A stretch of 64,000 nucleotides of DNA from Mauremys mutica (lineage: Eukaryota; Chordata; Testudines; Geoemydidae): positions 50,789,114-50,853,113 of the forward strand of contig NC_059079.1 in the NCBI RefSeq assembly GCF_020497125.1, in the 5' to 3' direction. Shown piece by piece: positions 33,147 to 43,968 of this stretch (its first letter is position 1; every line of letters begins with the position of its first letter). A program made the position numbers and the translations under genes. The notes below the pieces were generated by a model. The model saw only the letters and a program-made list of their open reading frames with translations. It searched no databases and was not told the DNA's origin.

Positions 33147-35730
33147 ATGGCAATAATCAATAGGATACCAGGGTACAAAATACCTAGGAATGACAGAGTA
33201 GGTCCTGCTTTTGGGGGAGTTGTACTAAATGTGAAAGAAAGCATACAGTCTAATAAAGCAATACTCTTAAATGAATCTGACTGTACCATAGAATTTCTAT
33301 GGACTGAAATTCCATGCTTGAACAATAAAAGTATAGCAGTAGGAATATACTTCCAACCACTTGATAAGGATGGTGATGGCGATTGTAAAGTTTGCAGGGA
33401 GATAAGAGAGGCTCTAAAAGGCAGAAAATGCAACTGTAATGGGGGATTTCAACTTTTCTCATATTGAATGGGTATACATCACCTCAAGAAGAGATGCAGA
33501 GAGAAAATTTCTAGACACAGTAAATGACTGCTTGTTGAAGCAGCAAGTCCTGGAACCCACAAGGGGAAAGGCAACTCCTGATTTTGTTCTAAGTGGAGCA
33601 CAGGATCTGGTCCAAGAGGTGAATATAGCTGAGCCGCTCAGTAATAGCTGCCATAAAATAATGAAATTTAACATAGCTGTAAGGAGAAAAATGCCAAAGA
33701 ATCCCACCACAGTAGCATTTAACTTCAAAAAGGGAACTACACAAAAATGAGGAAATTACTTAAATGGGAATTAAAAGGAACAGTCACAATGCTGCAAACT
33801 GCATAGAGACTACCTTAAAACACCATAACAGAGGCTCAAACTAGAGGTATTATGCCCCCGCTCCCCCCAAAAAAATCAGAAAGAAAACCAAAAGATGTAA
33901 TTATGGCTAAATAGCAGAGTAAAAGAAGGTGGTAAGAAGCGAAAAATCATTCTTTAAACAATGGAGTCAAATCCTAGTGAGGAAAATCGAAACAATCATT
34001 AACTCTGACAAATCAAGTGCAAAAGTATAATTAGGAAGGCCAAAAAGATTTTGAAGAGCAATTACCCAAAGACTCAAAAATGAAAGAACATTTTTTTTTA
34101 ATTACATCAGAAGCAAGAAGCCTGCCAGTCAGTCATTGAAGCTACTGGATGCTGAAGGTGCTGAAGGAGCACTCAAGGAACACAAAGCCATTGCAGAAAA
34201 GCTAAAATGAATTTTTTGCATCGATCTTCACTGCAGAGGATGTGAGAGAGGTTCACATATTTGAGCCATTCTTTTAGGTGACAAATCTGAGGAACTGTCC
34301 CATATTGAGGTGTCAATAGAGGAAGTTTTGGAACAAATTCATACATTAAACAGTAATAAGTCATCAGGACCAGATGGTATTCAATTATGAAATTGCAGAA
34401 CTACTATCTACGGTACATAATATATCAGCTGCTGTACCAGATGACTAGAGGGTAGCTACCATAATGCCTTAAATAAATAAATAAATAAATAAATACATAA
34501 ATAAAAAGGAGCTCCAGAGGTGATCCTGGCAATTACAAGACAATAAGTCCCACTTCAGTACCATGCATATTGATTGAAACTATAGTAAAGAACAAAATGA
34601 TCAAACACAGGCAAACATATGTTGGGGAAGAGTAAACATGGCTTTAGTAAAAGGAAATCATGCCAAATCCAAACTATTAGAATTCTTTGAGGGAGTCAAC
34701 AAGCATGTGGACAAGGGTGATCCAGTCAATAAAGTGTACTTAGTCTTTCAGAAATCCTTTGACAAGGACGCTTAAGCAAACTACGCCGTAATAGGAAAAG
34801 AGGGAAGGTCCTCTCGTGGACTGGAACTAGTTAAAAGATAGGAAACAAAGTGTAGGAAAAAATGATCAGTTTTCACAATACAGAGAGGTAAAATGTGGCT
34901 CCCAAGGATCTGTACTGAAATCTGCACTGTTCTACTTATTCATAAATAATCAGGAAAAAGGGGTACTCAGGAAGTTGGCAGCATTTGCAGACTATACAAA
35001 ATTACTCAAGATAGTTAAGTCCAAAGCAGACTGTGAAGAATTGCAAAGAGCTCTCACAACACTGGGTGACTGGATGACAAAATGGCAGATGAAATTCAAT
35101 GTCGCTAAATACAAAGTAATGCAAATTGGAAAAAATAATCATGCAAAATGATGGGGTCTAAATTAGGTGTTACCACTCAAAAAAGAGATCTTGAGGGTTC
35201 ATTGTGGACAGTTCTTTGAAAACATCTGCTCAATGTGAAATGGGAGTCAAGAAAGCTAACAATGTTAGGAACCATTAGGAAAGGGATAGATAATGTCACT
35301 ATATAAATCCCAGGGTATGCACACTCCATGAATAGTGTAGGCAGTTCTGGTTGCCTCATCACAAAGAAAATATATTAGATGTGGAAAAGGTGCAGAGAAG
35401 TGCAATAAACATGATTAGGGTTATGGAACAACTTCCATACAAGGAGAGATTTAAAGGACTGGGACAGTATAGCTTGGAAAAGAGATGACAAAGGGGGATA
35501 GGACAGAGGTCTAAAAACTCATGAATGGTATGACGCAAGTGTTATTTACCTCTTCACATAACACAAGAACTAGGGGTCACCCAATTAAACTAATAGGCAG
35601 AAAGTTTAAAACAAACAAAAGGCAGTACATCGTCACACAACATACAGGCAAACTGTGGAACTCATTGCCACAGGATGTTTTGAAATCCAAAATAATAATT
35701 GGACTCAAAAAAAAAAAGAATTAGATAAGA
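33147..35730 (+). pseudogene. CR1 ORF2 (endonuclease-reverse transcriptase), decayed
   Basis: Recognisable pieces in order: apurinic-type endonuclease blocks ('PAFGGVVLNVKESIQSNKAI' at 33195-33254; 'MGDFNFSHIEW' at 33439-33471, where GDFNF is the conserved motif), then 'FLDTVNDCLLKQQVLEPTRG' and 'ATPDFVLSGAQDLVQEVNI' to about 33630. RT begins at about 34322 ('VLEQIHTLNSNKSSGPDGI'), continues with 'DPGNYKTISPTSVP' and 'KHVDKGDPVNKVYLVFQKSF', and reaches a damaged active site near 34990 (FADY instead of FADD), then 'LGDWMTKWQMKFNVAKYKVM'. The tail piece 35521-35724 holds '[20 protein letters not shown]', a C-terminal CR1 block. Several frame changes and stops separate these parts, so no functional product is possible. 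Confidence 0.88.
34470..34506. repeat. (AAAT)n microsatellite inside CR1
   Basis: Eight to nine near-perfect tetranucleotide units interrupt the reverse-transcriptase region. Confidence 0.95.
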
Positions 35731-35915
35731 TCATGGAGGATAGTCTATTGACATTGACTAATAGCCATGATAGCCCAGGGTGCAACTCCATGCTCCAGGT
35801 ATCCCTAAACCTCCAATTGCCAGAAGCTGGAACTGGACAACAGGATACTGGGTTAGACGGTCCATTGGCCTGATGAAGTATGTACATTCTTACGCTGTTA
35901 TGTTCAGAATATGAA

Positions 35916-36860
35916 ATTGCCAGGGGAAGTGAAATATTAATATGTTCAAATTGACATTTTCCAGTACTGCAGCCTGATGCTGAGAGTTGCTGATCCTTTG
36001 CAGATCCTGTTGGCGGCAATTGAAATTGGAAGTGTTCAGCAGTTTTCAGGATCAGGTCCTTGCTTTACTCAGACAGTGATCTTCAGAGAATGGAGGGTAA
36101 AGAAAGGGATAAAAATCTCTCTTTCATGAATACCTTTGCAAAAGATTGATGGCCAAAATTATGACTCTCCACAGCCCTCAGTAATGCAAAACTTGTATCC
36201 ATTAAAACTTAAGGCTCTGCGAGGTGTTCTGTGTGGGCAGAGTGGTGTGTCTGCAAACAACAGCTGGCAGGCTTGGAGCCTAAATAATTGCAATCCTCTA
36301 TTTTCTGGAGTTCTAATATAGATACTGGCTGACTCTCTCATTCCCTTATTAGGCTTAGGTGGTTTAGGATGGGCCTTTATTATCATGTTCCCTTTTTTTA
36401 CAGTTAAAGCATTTTCTGTGTCTATCTGTTATAGAATTTCCCAGGAGATTGTTCATTAGATTTTTTTACCCCATAACAAAAAATTGAATGGATGCGATTG
36501 AGGGTATCTTCTCTCTTTAATACTGCAAGTATATGTGACTCTTAGAAAATTGTGATGACCCTATAATTACCTCCTTTACTTGTTTTAAAGGTTTTTCTAT
36601 TTTGTTTTTTCTTCATGATCTTTATAGTTTTGCATATTTATTATCATTGATTATATATAAAAGAACTGTAGTCAACTCAAGTGCTCATATTCATTATTTG
36701 CAGTGTAATGACACAGTATTCTCAATGGCCAGTTATAATCACTCCTGCACAATATGCCTTCCCTGCAAAATAATACCAAAGAAAAAGACACACACACATA
36801 GCCTGTTAAAATATGGCAGAACAGTAATGTAAGAGACAAACAAGTACATTTTCTAATTGA
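35916..36860. other. AT-rich spacer between two CR1 copies
   Basis: No gene or element is recognised. A short (CA)n lies near 36790-36800. Confidence 0.5.
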
Positions 36861-38755
36861 ATGAGTACTCACAGTATTACCAAAGTTATTGGTTCATTAC
36901 AAAATGTAAATGGTAGAATTATCAATAATAATGCAGAAAAGGTGGAAGTGTTCAATACATATTTCCATTCTGTAATTGGTGAAAAAACAGATGATATAAT
37001 CACATCATATGTTAATGATAAGACTTTCCATTCTATTACTACGTCTCAGGAGAATGTAAAAAAGCAGCTACTAAAGTTAGTCATTTTTTATCAACAGTTC
37101 CAGAAAACTTGCATCCAAGGAGTTTTAAAAAGAACCACCTGAGGAGTTCGCTGGACCATTAATGCTGATTTTCAATAAGTCTTGGAGAACTGGGGAACTT
37201 CCAGAACACTGTAAGGAAGCTAATGTTGTGCCTGTTTTTAACAAAGGTCAACAGGATGACCCAGGTAATTATAGGCCTGTCAGCCTGACATTGATCCCAG
37301 GCAAAGTAATGGGGTGGCTGATATGGGACTGTATTAATAAAGAATTAAAATAGGGTAACATAATGGATTTATCGAAAATAGATCCTGTCAAACTAACCTG
37401 ATATCTTTTTTATGAGATTACAAGTTTAGTTGATAAAGGTAACAGTGTTGATATAATATAATTAGATAGCTGTAAGGTATTTAGTTAGATACCTCACAAC
37501 ATTTTGATTACAAAACTAGAATAATATAAAATTAACACGGCACATATTAAATTGATTAAAAACTAGCTAATTTGTAGCCTCAAACTGTAGTTGTGAATGG
37601 GGAATCATCATCAAATGGTGTGTTTCCAGTGGGGTCCTGCAGGGATTACGTCTTGGCCCTACACTATTTAACATTTTTATCAATGACCTAGAAGAATGCA
37701 TAAAATCATCACCGACAAAGACACAAACAATGGGGAGCAGTAAATGATGAGAATGATAGTTCACTGATTCAAAATGATCTGGATTGCTTAGTAAACTAGG
37801 AACGAACAAACAATAGGCATTTCTATTTGGCCACCTGTAAATGTATACATCTATGAACAAAGAACACAGGACACACTTACTTATTTTAACAAAGAGAATG
37901 TTGGGGGATGACTTAAGCACAATTTATAAGTGATTGATTGACTGGCGATCCCTCGATTTCAAAGATGATCTCTACCACAGATTGACATATGGAACCGCAA
38001 ATCTGCCCTCAGTAGGTACAGACATTTTGTCACAGGCCAGCAGCCTGCTGAGAGAAAATTATTTATTTTTCCTTCCTCCTCTCTCTCTTTTCAGTTTCAA
38101 GGGCAAGGCGCTTTGCCTCAATGCGGGTCACTGTCTGCTGGAGGATGTGGCACCATTGGGGATGGTTGGTGGCTTTCTCTTCCCAGCTTGTGATGTCCAC
38201 ATCAGTTTTCTTAAGATATGCTTTCAGTGTGTCTATCAGACTCTCTTCTGCCTGATCCACTGTTGAGGACTTGGGAGATTGGACCATTCTTTTTCTGGGA
38301 CCTATCCTCAGACCTGTTCGCCTTGGGAGACCCTATCAGAAACATAAAGCTCTTGACAACTTAGCTCTGAGGTTCATTGGAGCATGCAAGCCCTTTCACC
38401 ACAACAAGGTGACGGTCCCCAGAGAAGACATAAGGAACAAAAAAATAATAATGGGCTCTTCAATCTAGCAGACAAAGGTATAACAAGATCCAGTGTATGG
38501 AAATTGAAGCTGGACAGATTCAGACTAGAAATAAGGCACATATTTTTAACAGTGTGGGTAATTAACCATTAGAACAACTTATAAAGGGGCTGGTGGATTT
38601 TCCATCACTAGAAATTTTGAAATCAAGATTGGATGTTTTCTTCTAAAAAGACATGTTCTAGTGAAGACAGGACAGTAGGCCTATAACCAGTGTTATGCAG
38701 GAAAGTTGACTAAATTATCACAGTTGTCTCTTCTGGCTTTATAATCTATAATCTT
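36861..38755 (+). mobile_element. Second CR1-like LINE, decayed and invaded
   Basis: A plus-strand LINE of a different, older CR1 lineage. RT pieces are 'NAEKVEVFNTYFHSVIGEKT' (36930-36990), 'PLMLIFNKSWRTGELPEHCK' with 'DDPGNYRPVSLTLIPGK' (37156-37310), and a 'gtggggtcctgcagggatta' segment followed by 'ttatcaatgacctagaag' (37630-37695). The C-terminal piece 'VWKLKLDRFRLEIRHIF' (about 38490-38550) and the CR1 tail 'cacagttgtctcttctgg...ataatctataatc' close the copy near 38755. Between about 37925 and 38440 the expected CR1 text is replaced by another LINE in the opposite orientation. Confidence 0.82.
37925..38440 (-). mobile_element. Antisense LINE 3' fragment nested in CR1
   Basis: On the minus strand, 38287-38063 encodes the C-terminal tail of a non-LTR retrotransposon polyprotein: 'LIDTLKAYLKKTDVDITSWE', then 'ATNHPQW' and 'RIEAKRLALETEKRERRKE'. 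It matches the end of the family also present at 47318-48185. The 3' flank 'ctcgatttcaaagatgatc' (37952-37970) parallels 'ttcgagtttgaagatgatc' at the 3' end of that copy. The right border and any target duplication are unclear; 38290-38400 is unassigned text. Confidence 0.6.
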
Positions 38756-39909
38756 CCTTGAGGAATAGTCTGCATGGGACTATTTTTTTAATCCTGCCCC
38801 ACAATACCCACTCCCACCCACTGCCATATTGTTTCATGCATTTTTATCCCACTCCCACCGGCAAAACTTTAGATCCTGCAAATCCCACAAGAAAGACTGA
38901 TTCCGCCATTCTACTAACCTCCCCCGCTGCCACACACACAATGGTTCATTAATATATTATATATACAAATGGAATTCAGACACAATTTTTACCACTAAAA
39001 GAATAAAACAAATCTTGCTTCAATCGTGTACAAAATATTTAACTCAAACAAAATAATTGGCAATTCTCTGAATAGTTACTATTGGTAAATTGCTGAGAGA
39101 TTTAATGTTTTCCCGCAAATAACTGCAGTTTTGTTTTTTTGCACACTCAATCCCGCCTGCAACAAGGTACAATTTACCTGCTCCCACGATTATGGCAGTG
39201 GGTCCTGCAGGATCCCAGTTCCACTGGAGGACTGTTCCCTGAGGAACATCTTCCTCTAAAGGTAGCACAGGGCCAATTCTTCCAGGTTCCTGAGAGAGTC
39301 AGGGGGCTCTGGATCTGCTGTGGAAACACACAACCTCCATCCAGATGGCCTTATATCTGTAGGCTAACTTGGAAGATCAAACAGGATACTTGGAGGAGAG
39401 GGATGGGGCAAGAGAGGGGCCTCTAGCTTGGTTTGCAATAGAGCAAATCCTGCATCCCCAATGGAAGCTGCCATGGTAAATTAAGTGTCTCACTAAAGCC
39501 TGGTGTAATTTAAATCTAGTATAGGGAGAGCCAAATCCTGTTCCACTTCACCCACCCTGATGTAAAAGACAAGAAAAATAGTGGGAGAGCTGCAGTTCCC
39601 TGTATGTTGAAAAGGTCATGCAGAGAAACATATTCAGCGCTGAACATTAAATTGTTCTTCATTACCTGGCAACCTATCGATTACTCTCTCATAAAAAGCT
39701 GGTTCACTTAATGATGTGATCCATTATTTTCTGCTGCTGTAGGTTTTGAGACTAATGTACAGTGTCCTTTTTCTTTTATGCAGTCATAATACTGAAATGT
39801 AGCCATAACAGACACACTTTAGGTAACATGTAGTTTAAACACATATTTAGTAAGCACAGTTCAATAATAAAACAACATGGACAGTTTTCATTAGTACCCA
39901 CCCCGCCCC
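38756..39909. other. Spacer with C-rich patches
   Basis: The C-rich texts at 38795-38940 and 39140-39270 ('ccactcccaccc', 'cccgcctgcaac') resemble a degraded GC-rich reptile repeat, but no ends are visible. No gene. Confidence 0.35.
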
Positions 39910-40487
39910 TGGCCTCCCAGCCCCAGCCAAACAGGAGGACTGTCAGTCCATCCATGGTATCCAGAAATCTGGAAACCCTCTCTGTTCTCAGGTCCGCCCG
40001 GAGTGTTGGTAAGAGAATCCAGACCCACCCACTCCAATGGATTCCAGCTTGGGGCCCTCAAGCTAAACAAGGAGAGTCAGAGTTTGCTGACTCTGACAGT
40101 GTCCTGAGCTCCTACTAGGGTTTAGGATAGGCCTGGAGTCTCCAGGAATTAAAGATTATGTCATGTGACAAAATCTCCAGGAATACAGCCAACAAAAATT
40201 GGCAACCCTAGCTCCTACCTACCTTCCCTCAGGCATCTGCAGGCTCTTCAGCCTGTTGGTCTCTTTGTCCCTTGCTTGGGTGTTGTCCCTTGGCGGCTCC
40301 CTAGCAGTCTGTTGATAGGAGTGCCTCTCTCCTGCCTGCTCACTCCTCTGTTAGACACCCAATCCTTTTGCTTCCCAGCCCTTTTATCCACCCAGCTTCT
40401 GTTAGACTGCCAATCAACAGTGCCTGGCAGGGCCTGTATTAACCCTTTCGTTGCTGGTCTAGAATGGAGTACATACACCCCATGACA
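39910..40487 (-). repeat. LTR-like repeat (antisense), interrupted
   Basis: Read on the minus strand from 40487 it starts TGTCATGGGGTG and contains a TATA-like 'ggataaaagg' (complement at 40382-40391), as expected of an LTR U3. Downstream lie purine-rich 'gagcaggcaggagagaggca' and 'acaacacccaagcaaggga'. A 95-bp hAT insertion lies at 40116-40210. The left border and target duplication are not determined. Confidence 0.5.
40116..40210. mobile_element. 95-bp hAT-type MITE with perfect 8-bp TSD
   Basis: It starts 'tagggtttaggata' and ends '...aattggcaacccta'. TAGGGTT and AACCCTA are complementary termini. Identical gctcctac duplications flank it (40108-40115 and 40211-40218). The interior contains 'ggagtctccaggaattaaag' and 'aaaatctccaggaata', internal inverted and repeated blocks. 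It is non-coding and inserted into the LTR-like repeat. Confidence 0.9.
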
Positions 40488-41095
40488 CACACACACATTT
40501 ATTATTATTTATTACTATTATTTAAGCATACACACAAGCCTCTGGAATCTTACGAAAAACAGGGCTTATTTACTTACCTTTTGCTAATATGTAAAAAAAT
40601 CACAAAATCTTTATCTAAAATCTCTATTCTTCTGGATCATAATATGTTCCATATGAATAAATATCATGAATACAGCTGTTGAATTAAAAAAAAATCACAT
40701 GGCATTTTTTTTCTATTTTAAGCATGAAAAATTAAGGTTCATTAATCATCGCTCATTTATCTGCCTTCCAGTACAGAATAATTCTGATCTACTTGAGCCA
40801 TTTATCCATCTCTAAATACCCATGTCATCATGTTCACTGCATGCAGGTCATTAAAATGGCATGCATATGGAGGTTTATTGCTAGATAAGAAGCATTCAGA
40901 GACCATAGTACAAACATTTGAATGGCACTAAGCCATTTATTACAGAGCAAGTGCACATTTCTAATAGACAAAACTATGCTGTAATAGACAATTTCAGCTT
41001 TAGTCATTTATGGTTAATAAGAGTGTAGCCTTAAAAAGAAAACACTTTAAATAATGATATAAAGTGACCTGAAACAAATGACAGAATAGATACTC
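40488..41095. other. AT-rich spacer
   Basis: A short (CA)n at 40484-40496 and an (ATT)n-like run at about 40500-40523 follow the LTR. Nothing else is recognised. Confidence 0.5.
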
Positions 41096-41160
41096 AGTTG
41101 GTGTAAATCAGTCTGCCCCTATTTAAGCAATGGAACTAGGTTGCTTTACACCAACTGGGG
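41096..41160. repeat. Short palindromic repeat
   Basis: The ends 'cagttggtgtaaatcag' and '...gctttacaccaactg' are inverted repeats of about 17 bp around a central 'ccctatttaagcaatgg'. This is a common short palindromic amniote repeat, probably a MITE. Confidence 0.65.
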
Positions 41161-43689
41161 ATCTACATTATTAAGTGTACATGTTAGCTTCTCCTTATTA
41201 CTAAGTTTCAAGAAACACTGTCATTGTAAAGAAAAGTGATGCTACTCTTAGTCTCTGACTGTGGATATACTTTGCAGATAAGATAAAGACCTCTGCAAAG
41301 TAAACTGCCCACCATTAAATTTATACTCTGGTTATTGCAAAAAGATACATAGAGAAATGTTTCTATGCCCCATTGACCTTGTCCAATGTCCTCAATCCTT
41401 ACACTCCACCAGCTCCTCTTTCAGCTTGAATTATTCCCTTGTGATCTTCTCTGCTACTCCTAATTGCTGGGGGGTGGGGGGGGGGTAGCTTCTCTATGGG
41501 TGACATTCATCTAAAGATCTTTGAAGGAATCTTTATTATCTGTTGTGTGATTTCAAAGGCCCACATACAGGAAAGTATTACACACATGCTTAATGGTAAG
41601 CATATACTCAAGTCCAACTGGCTTCTATGGGACCTAAGCATGTACTTAAAGTTAAGCACATACTTAAGTGGTTTCATGAGTAAGAGGCAAAATGATTTTT
41701 GCTTTGTTTTGCAGTTGTGGTTGTCTTTTGTTTGGTTGGGTTTTTTGGGTTTTTTTTTTAACAAATCTTATTTTATAGTTTGTCAAGTGCACTGACAAAA
41801 ATGTATGTTATGTAACAAAGTATTTTCCTCATCTGATTTTAGGAATACTTTTGTAGATTTTCTTAAGCAAGCACACACTTTGGCTCTTTATTATGCACTG
41901 TGACACAGACTAGTTGGCATTCACCATCCCTAAATTATGTTCATGTGCCTGAACCCATTCTCCTATGAAATTCATGAAGGGCCAGGAATACATTATGCTA
42001 AGCAGTTCCTAGGAACTAATGGACATCCTCAACTCCCTAAATGAAAGTGTTGAGGGTGCTCACCACTGTTTGGACGCCATTTAGCATAGGTTTGGGCCTC
42101 CTCATATGTTTCTACATTACATAAGAGACAGAATGCGGAAAGGATTCCACTGATTTGAGTGGGCATTGACTTGGACCTATGAAGGCACTTCAGTTTCAGC
42201 AGCTACAGATTGTTGTTACGAAGGATATAGTTCTCTCCTGATAAGTGTTCAGAAAACTCATGCAATCATGATGAAAGGGGCTAACTTCATGGTAGTCAAA
42301 AGTCCCACTGACTTAATCTACTCCATTTAAGAACTAGAATATTTGATTTTAGGGGGGAAAAATGCACTGGCAATACATTAGTTTCATCCGATTTCTCACA
42401 AGAACTCAGGAATATAATGGGCACTTAGCTTTTTTAGAAAAACAACAGAGATGAGTGAATACAGGTAAAAGTGCAAAGACTAGAAACATTGATTCAGTTG
42501 AGAACTAGCTACAGGTACTAAATATCAGGATCAACCTAGAAATAAATATGAGGGTGATCAGCAGAGTGAGAATAGTCAAATTAGTGACAGATGAATGACT
42601 CAGCCACTGGACAATCTGATGGCAATAAGAGGTTTTTGAATGGGAAAAAAAAAGAATTTCTGAGTAGCACAGAAAATTTATAATTAATTGTAGAAAGGTC
42701 AGAAAGTGATGCAAAACTCAAAGCTAGTAAGAGCAGGAAATATAAATAGCATGAAAAGAAATAGCATAACAGAAAAAAATATAAGTTCAAAGGAAAATGT
42801 AGTAGTATAATTTAGTATATTATGAAAGGGATATATGGATAAGCAGAAAAGAACAATGGAACTTTACACATTCAGCTGATTTGCTGGTTCTCTGTGCGGT
42901 ACACATAATGCCCTGCCTTGTAATATTAATTAATAAATATAGATAACTGACCAAATACACACACACAGTAATGGGAGTGAATTTCCCAGACCTCAACTCA
43001 TGTAGATGGAATATAAATGTCTTCAATCACAGATGAGTTCAATGAAAGGCTCCCCCCATGAAAAACAAACAAACAAAACACCTTCCCATTAAACCAACCT
43101 GCTGTGATTTCATTCATTTAGTTACAACTGGTCATGTTTTTGATCTAAAAAAAAAAAGTTACAGAAAAGAAACATTATGTTATTTCTTAAGAAAAGAGGA
43201 AAATACCAGTCCAAATTCTATCTGTGAATCTTACGGGTCCAACTCTGCAACCCTTATTTATGCTGAATAGGACTTATGAGAATAATCTCATTGGCGTCAG
43301 TGAGGCTAATTACATGGAAAATGTAATGTACTGTTACCACATAATGTTTTGTTTCCTTGTATTGGTGTACTATGTAGGCAGCAGTAATGCTTATGAACAA
43401 GAATTCATAGAGAGAGAGATTTGGGCACAACAGACTTTACTGATATACAGAGCATTTAAAAAAACCCTGCACTATAGCGGACAGTAAACATGTTCCTATA
43501 AGCCAACCACTTATGAATTCAGAAAAACACGACAAGCAAGACCATTTGAAATAGTACCAACACACTGATTCTGAGTGATGTTATAAATAGAGCAGTGAGT
43601 TGAACAGAAGTCCATTTCACAAAAGATTTTGAGATTCGAAGATCTGGCTTCATTCAAAATAGAGCGAAAGAATAGGAATAAGTGCTTAA
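41161..43689. other. AT-rich spacer
   Basis: No gene is supported. A G-run lies at 41469-41486 and T-rich tracts at 41738-41759. Positions 43225-43310 ('actctgcaacccttatttat...catggaaaat') resemble another short palindromic repeat but are too diverged to assign. Confidence 0.45.
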
Positions 43690-43968
43690 TATTTCCCCCC
43701 CTGGGTCATATTGGCAGAGACCCTGGGGGATTTTTTGCTTTCCTCTGCAACATGGAGCATGGGTCACTTGCAGGTTTAAACTAGTGTAAATGGTGGATTC
43801 TATGTAACTTGAAGTCTTTAAATCAATATGTGAGGACTTCAATAACCCAACCAGAGCTTATGAGTCTATTACAGGAGTGAGTTGGAAAGGTTCTGTGGCC
43901 TGCAATGTGCAGGAGGTCAAACTAGAAGATCATGATGGTCTCTTCTGACCTTAGAATCTATGAGTATA
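43690..43968 (+). mobile_element. CR1 3' UTR fragment
   Basis: 'ctgggtcatattggcaga...gggggattttttgctttcct', 'gcatgggtcacttgcagg', 'gaggacttcaataaccca' and the terminal 'atgatggtctcttctgacct' with 'agaatctatgag' are consecutive blocks of a CR1 3' UTR. No coding part is left. Confidence 0.8.

Larger units (their letters stand above)
33000..35915 (+). mobile_element. CR1 LINE, nearly full ORF2 length, decayed
   Basis: A 2.9-kb plus-strand CR1 copy with many stops and frameshifts. The endonuclease region runs from about 33060 to 33750, the reverse transcriptase from about 34300 to 35250, and the C-terminal and 3' UTR part to about 35915. It ends in the same 'gactgggttagacggtcc...ttcttacgctgttatg' tail type as the window start. 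It contains a microsatellite insertion at about 34470. Nucleotide text agrees with the common turtle CR1 across the whole length, so the call is firm although the protein is dead. Confidence 0.92.

Noticed and set aside
37567..37920. 117-codon minus-strand ORF
   Set aside because: Antisense shadow of the decayed CR1 reverse-transcriptase region on the plus strand.
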